64,000 nt of DNA from UBA4744 sp963717135 (GCA_963717135.1 CAVQVN010000009.1:1519672-1583671); one strand, 5' to 3'. Shown: positions 1-8,786, counted from the first letter of the stretch. Notes: generated from the letters alone by a model not told the origin. Program-made: numbers and translations.

Positions 1-260
1 ACAATCCCGCCGGCGGCTCGCAAGGCGGCGAAGACCTCGGCATCCCAGTTCTCGGTCAGCTGGCCGATGGCTCCATCACACCGGTCGCCGATCGCGGCGA
101 TGATCTCCTCATTGGACAACACCGCAGTGTCCGTACATATCTCTATGGAGCAGTCGGCCTGCCGGAGGATTTGCTTCCAGTGCTCGCCGGGCAGCTCTTT
201 GGTCACGATGACCCGGTGACCACCGCCCGGATTGACGGTGGTCCAATTCTTGTCCGACAT
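1..260 (-). CDS. Hydroxypyruvate reductase-like D-2-hydroxyacid dehydrogenase, N-terminal part
   Basis: The first 86 residues are visible; the gene runs off the left edge. The stretch reads MSDKNWTTVNPGGGHRV, then a segment ending CDGAIGQLTENW and ALRAAGG. This follows the N-terminus of plant-type NADH hydroxypyruvate reductase (glycerate dehydrogenase) closely, including the GDKCDGVIGQLTE-like block. The family reduces hydroxypyruvate or glyoxylate in the cytoplasm. The NAD-binding domain and catalytic Arg/Glu/His lie outside the window, so activity cannot be checked. It lies upstream of, or divergent from, nothing to its right: the YgeW-like gene is on the same strand and ends at 305 with a 44-base gap, so the two could be co-transcribed. 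Glyoxylate or hydroxypyruvate disposal would fit ureide catabolism, but that link is inference. Confidence 0.8.
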   Translation of the reverse strand, partial: MSDKNWTTVNPGGGHRVIVTKELPGEHWKQILRQADCSIEICTDTAVLSNEEIIAAIGDRCDGAIGQLTENWDAEVFAALRAAGGI

Positions 261-304
261 ACCTTCGACCCCTTCCCCGTGCAGACCTCGATCGAATGGC
301 TCTC

Positions 305-1279
305 CTACATCGTGAGAGCCATCACCGCCTTCTGCACATGCAGACGGTTCTCGGCCTGGTCGAACACCCGGCTCCAACGTCCGTCGATGACACCGTCGGC
401 GACCTCGACGTTGCGGTCGGCGGGCAGCGGGTGCATGTAGATGGCGTCTTCGTCGGCCATCTCCAGGCGCCGCTCGTCGGCGATCCAGTCGGTGTACTTC
501 GCCGAGATCTTGGCCGATTCCTCGTGGTCTGAGGTGGTGAGCATGGAGCCCCAGCTCTTGGCATAGACCACGTCGGCGCCCCGCATACCCTCCTCGAAAT
601 CTTCGACGATCTCGAAGCTGCCGTGGGCTTTCCTGGCGTTCTCCGCCGCCTGCGCCTCGATCTCCGGCATCAGTTTGAACTCCGGAGGCCGGGTAAGGCG
701 AACGTTGGCGCCGTAGCGCGTCATGAGCAGGATCACACTTTGGGCAACGCTGACCGGCTTCTGATAGCTGGCTGCGTAGGCATAGCTCATATTGAAGGTC
801 AGCTTGCGCGGATCGCCCTTCTGTTCGATAACGGTGAGCAGGTCGGCGAGAGCCTGGAACGGGTGATACCAGTCGCATTGCATGTTGAGGACGGGAGTGC
901 GGCTCGCCTCGGCGACTGCCCGGATGTACTGGTTGCCGATTCCCCAGTCGACATTGCGAATGGCGATGCCGTCGTCGTACCGTCCCAGGATCTCTCCGAT
1001 TTCCTTCCACGTGTCGCCGTGGCCGATCTGCGTGCTGGTGCTGTCGAGGAACATGGCGTGGCCGCCCAATTGGGCCATGCCGGCTTCGAAACTGGCCCGG
1101 GTCCGGGTGCTCGAGAAGAAGAACAACATGGCCAGGACCTTGTCACGCAACAAAGCGTGCGGCTCGCCGAGGGCCCGCTTGCGTTTCAGGTCCAGGGCCA
1201 CATCGATGACCGTGTCGAGTTCGTCCTTGGTCCACTCCTGGGTGGTGATCATGTCCCGTCCGTGCAGGTAGGTCTGCAT
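305..1279 (-). CDS. ygeW: YgeW-type knotted carbamoyltransferase
   Basis: This 324-residue protein has the carbamoyltransferase fold. The carbamoyl-phosphate site is FFSSTRTRASFE near residues 54-65, and the second-domain motif is MHPLPAD near residue 285. Blocks such as IGHGDTWKE, AIRNVDWGIGN, NMQCDWYHPFQALADL, YAASYQKPVSV and VYAKSWGSM match E. coli YgeW rather than anabolic OTC or ATCase. YgeW-family enzymes are associated with purine/urate degradation clusters; their true acceptor is still debated, with an oxamate/ureide-type substrate proposed. The start has a good site (GGAGCGAAC-ATG). It is co-directional with the GntR gene just upstream (13 bases), so regulator and enzyme probably share a transcript. 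The protein is shorter than E. coli YgeW (about 396 residues). Confidence 0.85.
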   Translation of the reverse strand: MQTYLHGRDMITTQEWTKDELDTVIDVALDLKRKRALGEPHALLRDKVLAMLFFFSSTRTRASFEAGMAQLGGHAMFLDSTSTQIGHGDTWKEIGEILGRYDDGIAIRNVDWGIGNQYIRAVAEASRTPVLNMQCDWYHPFQALADLLTVIEQKGDPRKLTFNMSYAYAASYQKPVSVAQSVILLMTRYGANVRLTRPPEFKLMPEIEAQAAENARKAHGSFEIVEDFEEGMRGADVVYAKSWGSMLTTSDHEESAKISAKYTDWIADERRLEMADEDAIYMHPLPADRNVEVADGVIDGRWSRVFDQAENRLHVQKAVMALTM

Positions 1280-1292
1280 GTTCGCTCCTTGG

Positions 1293-2024
1293 TCAGGCTC
1301 CGACTTTTCGCCTTATGAGGCGGAAGCGGAGCAGGTCATCTCTGAAGAATGAGGTGGCTTTCACCACCGGTTCGTTGTCCTGGTCGTAGCCGACCTCCTC
1401 AAAACTGATCGAGGGGGTGCGGCGAGCCACGTCGAGTTGTCCGGCTTCGCGACTAGCCAGCGCAACCGGGACGATCTCCGACAGATAGTAAGAAAGGAAT
1501 CGCTCGCAATGATCCTCCAGTAGTTCGTAGAGAGGTTTTTTGCCGTCGACGGGCCTGATCGGCACCGAGACCAAACGCTCCGGGATGCGGTTGGTGGTCA
1601 GCACCACCGGCAGGTCGTTCTCGAGGAACAGCTTCTCAATGACGACCACCGGCTCGCCTGAATCGATCTTCAACTCGACGGCTACTTGATCATCCGCCGG
1701 TTTCGTGCGGATCTCCCCGACCCGCACCGACGGCCTGTAGCCGTGGTCCCTGAGCACGTCCTCGTACGACCACATCTCCTCGAGACGCGATTTGATCTGC
1801 AACCCGGGTTCGTTGACAAACGTACCGGCCCCCTGCTTGCGGTATATGGAGCCTTCGTGCTCCAGGCGGCTCAGGGCATCGCGGATGGTCGTGCGACTGA
1901 CCCCCAGATCCGTAGCCAATTCGGTTTCAGAGGGGATCCGTCCCGCCTCAAAGGCCCCCCCGACAATCCGCTCCTTGAGATGCGCCTTCACCTGTTCGGT
2001 GAGGGAGGGGTTGCGGGTGATCAT
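1293..2024 (-). CDS. GntR family regulator, HutC/FarR subfamily (UTRA domain)
   Basis: This 243-residue protein has an N-terminal GntR winged helix (about residues 5-75, with IPSETELATDLGVSRTTIRDALSRLEHEGSIYR) and a C-terminal UTRA ligand domain (about 95-240, ending FFRDDLLRFRLIRR). HutC-type regulators bind small effectors, often intermediates of the pathway they control, and usually repress. It is divergent from the ATCase-like gene at 2166 and immediately upstream of the ygeW-like gene, so it is the natural controller of both transcripts. The 141-base divergent gap contains candidate operator half-sites. The effector is unknown; a purine or ureide intermediate is inferred from context only. 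Confidence 0.9.
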   Translation of the reverse strand: MITRNPSLTEQVKAHLKERIVGGAFEAGRIPSETELATDLGVSRTTIRDALSRLEHEGSIYRKQGAGTFVNEPGLQIKSRLEEMWSYEDVLRDHGYRPSVRVGEIRTKPADDQVAVELKIDSGEPVVVIEKLFLENDLPVVLTTNRIPERLVSVPIRPVDGKKPLYELLEDHCERFLSYYLSEIVPVALASREAGQLDVARRTPSISFEEVGYDQDNEPVVKATSFFRDDLLRFRLIRRKVGA

Positions 2025-2054
2025 CGAGTGAATCCTAACTAGCCGGTCGGGTCA

Positions 2055-2090
2055 TCATGTTGTATGCTTGTATGACAAATCGTACATGAG
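2055..2090. promoter_or_regulatory. Candidate GntR operator/divergent promoter region
   Basis: Between the divergent GntR and ATCase-like genes there is an AT-richer patch with two nested symmetric elements. TTGT-ATG-ACAA lies at 2069-2079, inside an outer TGTA (2061-2064) and TACA (2083-2086). HutC-type GntR proteins often bind short GT/AC-ended palindromes, so this is a reasonable autoregulatory site. No clear -35/-10 pair can be assigned with confidence. Confidence 0.4.
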
Positions 2091-2165
2091 GTCTCCGTCG
2101 CTGTCCAGCGACCGGATCTCTTCCCGGGTAAAGACCCCGGGACGGACCAACAAGAGGAGTGCTAC

Positions 2166-3116
2166 ATGCGCAGCTTCGCCGGACGGGACATCCTGTCGCT
2201 CAAGGACTTCGAGCGGAACGAGTTCTTCCACGTTTTCGAGATCGCCGACGAACTCGAGCCCATTGCCCGGGAGCGTCGCAATACCGACCTTCTGGCCGAC
2301 AAGACCATGGTCACGGCCTTTTATCAGCCCTCGACCCGCACCCGCCTCGCCCATGAGGCAGCCATGCATCGCCTGGGCGGGCACGTAACCGGTTTCTCGG
2401 ACGCCAAGATGACCAGGGCCGGCGACTTCTATCAAGAAACCATCAAAGACACCGTGCACATGCTGGAGTACTACGGGGATGTCCTGGTCATGCGTCACTT
2501 CCAGCAAGGTGCTCCCCACGAAGCCGCCCGTTGGGCATCGATCCCGGTCATCAACGCCGGCGACGGTTGGGGTGAGCATCCCACCCAGGTTCTCACCGAC
2601 CTCTACACCGTACAGAAGGAGACCGGCAGCGTCGACGGGAAGACCTTTGTTTGCATCGGCGATCACCGCATGCGCACCATGCACTCCATCGGCTATGCCC
2701 TCAGCCAGTTCGACGCCGAAATGGTGATTCTGGCTCCCGAGGACATGTCCCCCACCGCCGAGTTCCTCGCCGAACTCGACGAGAAGGGCACCTCGTGGCG
2801 CATCGTCGAGCACATCAACGACGTGATCGAGGAGGCCGACGTCATCTACATGGAGCCGGTCGTCCAACCCGACTACACCCAGTCTCGCCAGGAAAAGCCC
2901 GATGAGTACGGGTTCACGCCGGAGAACTACCGGATCACCAAGGAAGTCATGAAAAAGGCCAAGGGCGATTCGATCGTGCTCCACTCCCTGCCCCGTATGG
3001 ATGAGCTGCTGCCGGAGGTCGACCAGCTCAAGCATGCCCGTTACTGGCAGGAGGCCTACAACGGTGTCGTCATGCGGATGGCGCTGCTGGCGCTCGTTCT
3101 CGGCGTGACGGAGTAG
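2166..3116 (+). CDS. Aspartate carbamoyltransferase-like protein (PyrB-like)
   Basis: This 316-residue protein has the ATCase/OTCase fold. It carries the carbamoyl-phosphate motif FYQPSTRTRLAHEA (about residues 50-63), HPTQVLTDLYT (about 138-148) and the C-terminal HSLPRMDELLPEVD, whose LPR-x-x-EL pattern is ATCase-like. The site AAGAGGAGTGCTAC-ATG supports the start. It is followed after 3 bases by carbamate kinase, and no pyrimidine biosynthesis genes are nearby. The likely role is therefore catabolic: phosphorolysis of a carbamoylated acceptor to carbamoyl phosphate, rather than UMP synthesis. That direction is inferred from context. It coexists with a YgeW-type paralog, so two different carbamoyl acceptors may be handled. 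A genuine PyrB remains an alternative. Confidence 0.85.
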   Translation: MRSFAGRDILSLKDFERNEFFHVFEIADELEPIARERRNTDLLADKTMVTAFYQPSTRTRLAHEAAMHRLGGHVTGFSDAKMTRAGDFYQETIKDTVHMLEYYGDVLVMRHFQQGAPHEAARWASIPVINAGDGWGEHPTQVLTDLYTVQKETGSVDGKTFVCIGDHRMRTMHSIGYALSQFDAEMVILAPEDMSPTAEFLAELDEKGTSWRIVEHINDVIEEADVIYMEPVVQPDYTQSRQEKPDEYGFTPENYRITKEVMKKAKGDSIVLHSLPRMDELLPEVDQLKHARYWQEAYNGVVMRMALLALVLGVTE

Positions 3117-3119
3117 ACG

Positions 3120-4064
3120 ATGCCCAGAGCAGTCATCGCCATCGGCGGAAACTCACTGATCACCGACAAGGACCATCAAACCGTCCAGGATCAGTACCTG
3201 GCGGCCGGAGAAACCGATCACCACATCGCCCAGATGGTCAAAGCCGGATGGGACGTGGCGATCTCACACGGCAACGGTCCCCAGGTGGGATTCATCTTGC
3301 GCAGGTCAGAGCTCTCACGTCATGAGTTGCACGAGGTGCCACTAGACGTGTGCGGCGCCGATACGCAAGGGGCAATCGGGTACATGCTCCAGCAGAACCT
3401 GATCAACGACTTCCGGGCCATGGGGCTCGCCAAGCAGGTGGCCACCATCGTCACCCAGGTCGAAGTCAGCCCCGACGACCCCGCCATGCTCAACCCCTCG
3501 AAACCCATCGGCACCTTCTTCGACGCGGAAGAAGCCCAGGTCCGACAGGAACGGGATGGCTGGGCGGTGGTGGAAGACGCCGGTCGTGGCTGGCGCCGGG
3601 TGGTGGCCTCCCCCAAGCCCGTCCGGATCGTCGAAATCGACGTCATCCGCACCTTGATGGATGCAGGGGTGATCGTCATCGCGGTCGGGGGCGGTGGTAT
3701 TCCGGTCGTCGCCGATGAGAACGGTGATCTGAGCGGGGTGGCGGCGGTCATCGACAAGGACCTGGCCTCGGCCGTCCTTGCCAAAGACCTCAACGCCGAT
3801 CTATTGCTGATCTCCACGGCAGTCGAAAAGGTCGCTCTGCGATTCGGAACCCCCGAGCAAGAGTGGGTCGATCGGATGACCCTGTCCGAGGTCAAACAGT
3901 ATCTGGCCGAGGGCACGCACTTCGCGGAAGGATCGATGGCACCCAAAATGCGGGCCGTCGTGCAGTTCCTGGAAGCGGGCGGCGACCGGGCCCTGATCAC
4001 CAACCCCGAGAACATTGCCAAAGCGATTGCCGGCGATACGGGGACGTGGATCGTTCATGGCTGA
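3120..4064 (+). CDS. arcC: Carbamate kinase
   Basis: This 314-residue protein is of normal family length. It opens with AVIAIGGNSL and carries ISHGNGPQVG, DVCGADTQGAIGYMLQQ, VIAVGGGGIPV, DKDLASAVLA and the C-terminal GSMAPKMRA block followed by ALITNPENI, all hallmarks of ArcC/YqeA. It converts carbamoyl phosphate plus ADP to ATP, CO2 and ammonia in the cytoplasm. It begins 3 bases after the ATCase-like gene and overlaps the next PLP gene by 8 bases (the ATG lies within the last codons), so the three are translationally coupled. In this setting it is the ATP-yielding step of ureide/carbamoyl breakdown, equivalent to yqeA of the E. coli cluster. Confidence 0.95.
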   Translation: MPRAVIAIGGNSLITDKDHQTVQDQYLAAGETDHHIAQMVKAGWDVAISHGNGPQVGFILRRSELSRHELHEVPLDVCGADTQGAIGYMLQQNLINDFRAMGLAKQVATIVTQVEVSPDDPAMLNPSKPIGTFFDAEEAQVRQERDGWAVVEDAGRGWRRVVASPKPVRIVEIDVIRTLMDAGVIVIAVGGGGIPVVADENGDLSGVAAVIDKDLASAVLAKDLNADLLLISTAVEKVALRFGTPEQEWVDRMTLSEVKQYLAEGTHFAEGSMAPKMRAVVQFLEAGGDRALITNPENIAKAIAGDTGTWIVHG

Positions 4065-5334
4065 TCATGTCACCGGACTCGTCTGTGTGATTTGTGGCAC
4101 TGCATACCCGGCCGAGGAGGCCGGGTATGTGTGCCCGGATCACGGGAACGAGGGCATCCTCGACGTCCGGTACGACTACGACCTGATCGGCTCCCGAATC
4201 TCGCGAGAGTCGCTGCGCGACGAGCGCGATCCAACAATGTGGCGGTATCGACCCCTGCTGCCGGTGGCCCGGGACGTTGAGGTTCCGCCGCTCACCGTTG
4301 GAGGAACTCCCACCTACGACGCTCCCCGCCTTGCAGAAGCGCTGGGGGTCGGCCGCGTCTGGGTGAAGGATGAGGGCCGCCAACCAACCGCCTCCCTCAA
4401 GGACCGGGCCAGTGCTATGGCCATCGTCAAGGCCCGTGAACAACGCGCCGAGGTGGTGACAACGGCCAGCACTGGAAACGCTGCCGCGGCCCTGAGCGGA
4501 CTGTCGGCCAGCATCGGCCAGAAAAACGTGATCTTCGTCCCGGAGACCGCCCCTCAAGCCAAGATCGCCCAACTACTTGCCTACGGATCAACCGTGGCTC
4601 TCGTCAAGGGCACCTACGGCGATGCCTTCGATCTGTGCATGGCGGCCGCCGCCGAATTTGGCTGGTACAACCGCAACACCGGATTCAACCCCTACATGAC
4701 GGAAGGCAAGAAGACCGCCGGCCTGGAGATCCTCGAACAACTCGCCTGGCAAGTCCCCGACGCCATCTTCGTCAGCGTTGGCGACGGGTCGATCATCGGC
4801 GGCGTTCACAAAGCCGTGAAAGATGCGCTGGCGTTGGGATGGATCGATCACACCCCCCGCATCTACGGGGTTCAGGCGGCCGGCAGCGATTACCTGGTGC
4901 AGGCCTTCGAGAGCGGCGAGGATGTGCTGACCAAGGCGCCAATCTCGGCAGATACCGTCGCCGACTCGATCAGCGCCGACCTCCCCCGCGACCGTATCAA
5001 GGCAATGGCCGCCGTTATCGAAACCGACGGTGCCTACCTGCGGGTCGGTGACGACGAGATCCTGGCCGCCGTGCCTCTTCTGGCCCGTGGGTCCGGCGTG
5101 TTCGCCGAGCCGGCCGGAGCTGCTGCCTATGCCGGTCTGATCGCCGCCGTCGAGCGAGGCTTGATCGGACCCACCGATCGGGTCGTGGTCCTATCCACCG
5201 GCAGCGGTCTCAAGGACGTGGCATCCGCGATGAAGGCAGTGGCTGCCGCCGGAACCGAGCCCATGGTGGTGGAACCGAATCTGGATGCGTTGAAAGAGGC
5301 AATGGGAGGGCAGCTGCGAGCTACTAGCGACTAG
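4057..5334 (+). CDS. Threonine synthase-like fold-type II PLP enzyme
   Basis: The ATG at 4057, overlapping the carbamate kinase stop, gives 425 residues. An N-terminal Cys knuckle-like segment (CVICGTAYP...VCPDHG, residues 10-30) resembles the zinc-ribbon start of some threonine synthases. The PLP lysine is K115 in TASLKDRA. TASTGNAAAA binds the cofactor phosphate or substrate carboxylate, and LSTGSGLKD lies near the C-terminus. Members catalyse threonine formation or related beta/gamma eliminations, including 2,3-diaminopropionate ammonia-lyase chemistry. The operon position, where E. coli has the lyase ygeX, suggests a catabolic ammonia-lyase rather than threonine synthesis. That is inference; sequence alone favours the threonine synthase-like label. 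Confidence 0.75.
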   Translation: MADHVTGLVCVICGTAYPAEEAGYVCPDHGNEGILDVRYDYDLIGSRISRESLRDERDPTMWRYRPLLPVARDVEVPPLTVGGTPTYDAPRLAEALGVGRVWVKDEGRQPTASLKDRASAMAIVKAREQRAEVVTTASTGNAAAALSGLSASIGQKNVIFVPETAPQAKIAQLLAYGSTVALVKGTYGDAFDLCMAAAAEFGWYNRNTGFNPYMTEGKKTAGLEILEQLAWQVPDAIFVSVGDGSIIGGVHKAVKDALALGWIDHTPRIYGVQAAGSDYLVQAFESGEDVLTKAPISADTVADSISADLPRDRIKAMAAVIETDGAYLRVGDDEILAAVPLLARGSGVFAEPAGAAAYAGLIAAVERGLIGPTDRVVVLSTGSGLKDVASAMKAVAAAGTEPMVVEPNLDALKEAMGGQLRATSD

Positions 5335-5396
5335 CTACGAGCCACGCGGAACAAAAGACGACTGATTACTGGCTACTGAGAACTGAGGACTAAATC

Positions 5397-6860
5397 ATGA
5401 TTGATCTCACCACCTACGAAAAGACACTGGCCTCGGCGGCCACCCGGGCCAAAGAACGCTCGATCCGCATTCCTACCTTCAAGCAGATGCGTGACCCCTC
5501 GCTCATTCCTGACTCAATCAAGCAGGAACTCAAGTCGGTCGGGTTGTGGGATCTCGATCCACTGAATCTGTACCGGATTACCTGGCACAACGAGCCAACT
5601 CCCAGCGGCGGCGGCTACGGGCCGGTCAATTACGTGGAGCTTCCTTCGGAGCTGACCGGCACCTCAGCCCGGATTCTCCTCCTCGAAGGCAAGTGGTTCC
5701 CGACCGGCGCCCACAAGGTAGGGGCGGCTTTCGGTTGCCTCGTCCCCCGTTTGGTCACCGGGCAATTCGATCCGGTCACCCAGAAAGCTGTGTGGCCGTC
5801 AACCGGCAACTACTGCCGGGGCGGCGCCTACGACTCCCACCTCCTCGCTTGTGAGTCCGTGGCCATCCTCCCGGAGGGAATGAGCAAAGAGCGCTTCGAG
5901 TGGCTCAAGACGGTGGCCGGAGAAATCATCGCCACTCCCGGGACAGAGTCGAACGTCAAGGAGATCTTCGACAAATGCAATGAACTGCGGGCCTCCGGCG
6001 AAGATCTGGTGATCTTCAATCAGTTCGACGAATTCGGCAATTACCTGTGGCACTACGCCGTGACCGGACCGGCCATGGTCGAAGTGCTCGAGGCAGCTAT
6101 GCGACCCGGCGACGAGTTTCGCGGTGTGACCCTGACCACGGGCTCGGCCGGGACGATCGCCTCGGGCGACTATCTCAAGCAGCTCTATCCCAACTCGAAG
6201 ATTGCGGCCGGGGAAGCCATCCAGTGCCCGACCATCCTCTACAACGGCTTCGGCGAGCATCGCATCGAAGGTATCGGCGACAAGCACATCCCCTGGATCC
6301 ACAACGCCAAGAACACGGACATGGCCATAGGACTCGACGACGAGGCAACCATTGCGCTCACCCGGCTCTTCAACGAACCGGCCGGCTCTGCCTATCTGGC
6401 AGATCAGGGAGTCGCACCAGAGCTGATTGAGAAGCTGCCGCTGCTCGGTATTTCCGGGATCGGCAACATGCTCATGGCCATCAAGATGGCCAAGTACTAC
6501 GAGATGGGCTCCCAGGATGTCATCATCACCGTCGGGACCGACTCCATGGAGATGTACGGCAGTCGTCTCCGTGAGCTCAACGAGGAGCGGGGAGAGTTCA
6601 CCACCCTCGACGCCGCTGCTGCGTACCACCGTTACCTGCTGGGACAGGGTGTCGATCACGTGCAGGAACTCGGCTACTACGACCGCAAGCGGGTCCACAA
6701 CCTGAAGTACTACACCTGGGTCGAACAGCAAGGCAAGACCTACGAGGAGATCCAGGCTCAGTGGTACGACCCCGACTATTGGACGGCGATCCAGGCGATG
6801 GTCGAACCGATCGACGAGCTGATCGTGGCGTTCAACGAGCGGGTCGCCGGTTTGGGTTAG
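5397..6860 (+). CDS. TrpB-superfamily PLP-dependent enzyme, specificity unknown
   Basis: This 487-residue protein belongs to the tryptophan synthase beta superfamily. The lysine K107 sits in PTGAHKVGAAFG, which parallels the TGAHK motif of TrpB. STGNYCRGGAYD follows as the substrate/phosphate loop. TTGSAGTIASGDYLKQ and IITVGTDSMEMYGSR are further conserved blocks. It is too long and divergent for CysK. It sits 62 bases after the threonine synthase-like gene and upstream of gdhA, so it is probably another amino-acid lyase feeding ammonia and a 2-oxoacid to central metabolism. The substrate cannot be read from the sequence. The start at 5397 is preceded by GAGGACTAAATC, a modest ribosome site. 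Confidence 0.75.
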   Translation: MIDLTTYEKTLASAATRAKERSIRIPTFKQMRDPSLIPDSIKQELKSVGLWDLDPLNLYRITWHNEPTPSGGGYGPVNYVELPSELTGTSARILLLEGKWFPTGAHKVGAAFGCLVPRLVTGQFDPVTQKAVWPSTGNYCRGGAYDSHLLACESVAILPEGMSKERFEWLKTVAGEIIATPGTESNVKEIFDKCNELRASGEDLVIFNQFDEFGNYLWHYAVTGPAMVEVLEAAMRPGDEFRGVTLTTGSAGTIASGDYLKQLYPNSKIAAGEAIQCPTILYNGFGEHRIEGIGDKHIPWIHNAKNTDMAIGLDDEATIALTRLFNEPAGSAYLADQGVAPELIEKLPLLGISGIGNMLMAIKMAKYYEMGSQDVIITVGTDSMEMYGSRLRELNEERGEFTTLDAAAAYHRYLLGQGVDHVQELGYYDRKRVHNLKYYTWVEQQGKTYEEIQAQWYDPDYWTAIQAMVEPIDELIVAFNERVAGLG

Positions 6861-6913
6861 GTTTACCTACGACGGCCCCATGAGGACCGAACAGAGCGGA
6901 GAAAGGCATCAAA

Positions 6914-8257
6914 GTGTCTGAGACTGTCGCGGAGTTCATGGATCGGGTAATAGCGCGCAGCCCGGGAGAGAACGAGTTCCACCAAGCGGTTCACGAGGTC
7001 ATCGAGTCGATCTGGCCGGTGATGGACCGGCATCCCGAATTCCGGAACGCCAACATCCTCGACCGGATGGTCGAGCCCGAGCGGGTGATCATGTTCCGAG
7101 TTCCCTGGGTAAACGACGAGGGTCGTGTCCAGGTCAATCGAGGCTATCGGATTGAGATGAGCAGCGCCATCGGCCCCTACAAAGGTGGCTTACGGTTCCA
7201 TCCATCGGTGAACCTGGGGGTGCTCAAATTCCTTGCTTTCGAGCAGGTCTACAAGAACGCCCTCACCACCCTCCCGATGGGAGGAGGAAAGGGTGGCTCC
7301 GACTTCAATCCCAAGGGCAAGAGCGACGGTGAAGTCATGCGCTTCTGTCAATCGTTCATGAACGAACTCTTCCGCCATATCGGAGATCGAACCGACATCC
7401 CCGCTGGAGATATCGGCGTCGGCGCCCGGGAAATCGGGTTTCTCTTCGGTCAATACAAGAAACTGGCAAACGAATTCTCGGGGATCCTCACCGGTAAGAG
7501 AATGGAGTGGGGGGGCAGTCTCATCCGGCCCGAGTCGACCGGATACGGGACTATCTACTTCGCCGAGGAGATGCTCAAGACCCGCGATGATTCCATTCTG
7601 GGCAAGACCTGTCTGGTATCGGGGTCCGGCAACGTTGCCCAGTATGCGGTTGAGAACATCCTGCGGTTGGGCGGCAGGGCAGTCACGCTGTCCGACTCGA
7701 GCGGGTTCATCTATGACAAAGACGGCATCAACCACGAAAAGCTGGAGTGGGTCAAAGACCTCAAGAACGTCCGGCGCGGCCGGATCGCCGAATACGCCGA
7801 CCAGTTCAATGCCGAGTACTACCCGGACCAAAGACCGTGGGCGGTCGAAGGCGCCGAATGCGCCTTCCCCAGCGCCACCCAGAATGAGCTGAGCGGCGAG
7901 GATGCCAAACAGTTGCTGGCCAACGGCGTGTATGTGGTCGCCGAAGGGGCCAACATGCCGTCCGAGCCGGAGGCCGTGCAGCAGTTCGTCGAACAGAAGA
8001 TCCTTTTTGGGCCGGGCAAGGCCGCCAACGCCGGTGGCGTAGCCACCAGCGGTCTGGAGATGGCCCAAAATGCCGTGTTCAGCAACTGGACCCGGGACGA
8101 GGTCGACCAGCGGTTGCTGATGATCATGATCAACATTCACCGCAGCTGCCAGGAAGCAGCCGAACACTACGGAACCCCAGGAAACTACGTCAACGGGGCC
8201 AACATCGCCGGCTTCCTCAAGGTGGCGAATGCGATGCTGGACCAGGGCGTTGTGTGA
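6914..8257 (+). CDS. gdhA: NADP-type glutamate dehydrogenase
   Basis: This 447-residue protein is the usual length of small hexameric GdhA. Diagnostic blocks are YKGGLRFHPSVNLGVLKFLAFEQ, PMGGGKGGSDFNPKGKSD with the catalytic lysine near 126, DIPAGDIGVGAREIGF, the nucleotide-binding VSGSGNVAQYA and the C-terminal KVANAMLDQG. It interconverts glutamate and 2-oxoglutarate plus ammonia. The GTG start at 6914 follows GGAGAAAGG. Downstream of carbamate kinase and two PLP lyases it probably assimilates released ammonia, although glutamate oxidation is equally possible. Confidence 0.96.
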   Translation: MSETVAEFMDRVIARSPGENEFHQAVHEVIESIWPVMDRHPEFRNANILDRMVEPERVIMFRVPWVNDEGRVQVNRGYRIEMSSAIGPYKGGLRFHPSVNLGVLKFLAFEQVYKNALTTLPMGGGKGGSDFNPKGKSDGEVMRFCQSFMNELFRHIGDRTDIPAGDIGVGAREIGFLFGQYKKLANEFSGILTGKRMEWGGSLIRPESTGYGTIYFAEEMLKTRDDSILGKTCLVSGSGNVAQYAVENILRLGGRAVTLSDSSGFIYDKDGINHEKLEWVKDLKNVRRGRIAEYADQFNAEYYPDQRPWAVEGAECAFPSATQNELSGEDAKQLLANGVYVVAEGANMPSEPEAVQQFVEQKILFGPGKAANAGGVATSGLEMAQNAVFSNWTRDEVDQRLLMIMINIHRSCQEAAEHYGTPGNYVNGANIAGFLKVANAMLDQGVV

Positions 8258-8269
8258 TCAGGAGGCGTC

Positions 8270-8662
8270 ATGAGGAAAGACATTGGATACTTCGAAGGGA
8301 CTGATTCGACGCTGCTGACCGCCCTGGTGTGTGAGGGCTACGACACCATTCCGGTCTCGAACGGCTATGACAACCACGGTCGCCACGTGCAGTTGATAAA
8401 CCATGAGAACAAACCCGATATTCTCATCGGCTACGTCCACAAGGTCTTTGCCCCCGATGACGGCGACCCCAATTACACGACCTATCAGCAGATCTTCCAT
8501 ACCTGCAAGACCTACGGAGTACCCGTACTGCTAGAGGTGCCAACCGCGCTGCAGGACAAGGCCAGAGCGCTGTTCGAGGGAGTTCCCGACGTCGTGCAAT
8601 TTGTCGACCCGGCCGACATGCTGCAAGTGGCGAAAGGCATCCTCGGCACCCCCGAGAAGTAG
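8270..8662 (+). CDS. Conserved-looking 130-residue protein of unknown function
   Basis: I do not recognise this family. The 130-residue protein starts MRKDIGYFEG 12 bases after gdhA behind GGAGGCGTC, so it is part of the same operon. It is soluble and acidic, with no signal peptide or membrane segment. The alternating pattern (DILIGYVHKV, GVPVLLEVPT, VVQFVDPADML) suggests a small Rossmann-like or NAD-pocket alpha/beta domain. The segments NGYDNHGRHVQLINH and DDGDPNYTTYQQ carry possible polar active-site residues. Operon position suggests an accessory to ammonia/amino acid catabolism, but no function can be assigned. Confidence 0.7.
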   Translation: MRKDIGYFEGTDSTLLTALVCEGYDTIPVSNGYDNHGRHVQLINHENKPDILIGYVHKVFAPDDGDPNYTTYQQIFHTCKTYGVPVLLEVPTALQDKARALFEGVPDVVQFVDPADMLQVAKGILGTPEK

Positions 8663-8748
8663 GGCTCGCCTCGCTCGCATTGGGAAGTCTCAGCTTCGAA
8701 GTGGAAGGTTCAAGTCACGCCATCGAGCGGGATCTGCCCGAATTCGCG

Positions 8749-8786
8749 CCTCCCCCCTGACGAGCGAGGCTCGTCGGCAAGGGAGG
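8749..8786. terminator. Nested hairpin between convergent genes
   Basis: An inner 7-bp stem GACGAGC/GCTCGTC (8759-8765 with 8769-8775, 3-base loop) lies inside an outer CCTCCC/GGGAGG pairing. It lies between the converging operons ending at 8662 (+) and 8860 (-). It could terminate both, although no T-tract follows. Confidence 0.45.

Noticed and set aside
5335..5396. Simple ACTxxCTA/ACTGA-like repetition between the two PLP genes
   Set aside because: Short and irregular; no hairpin or known motif is formed.
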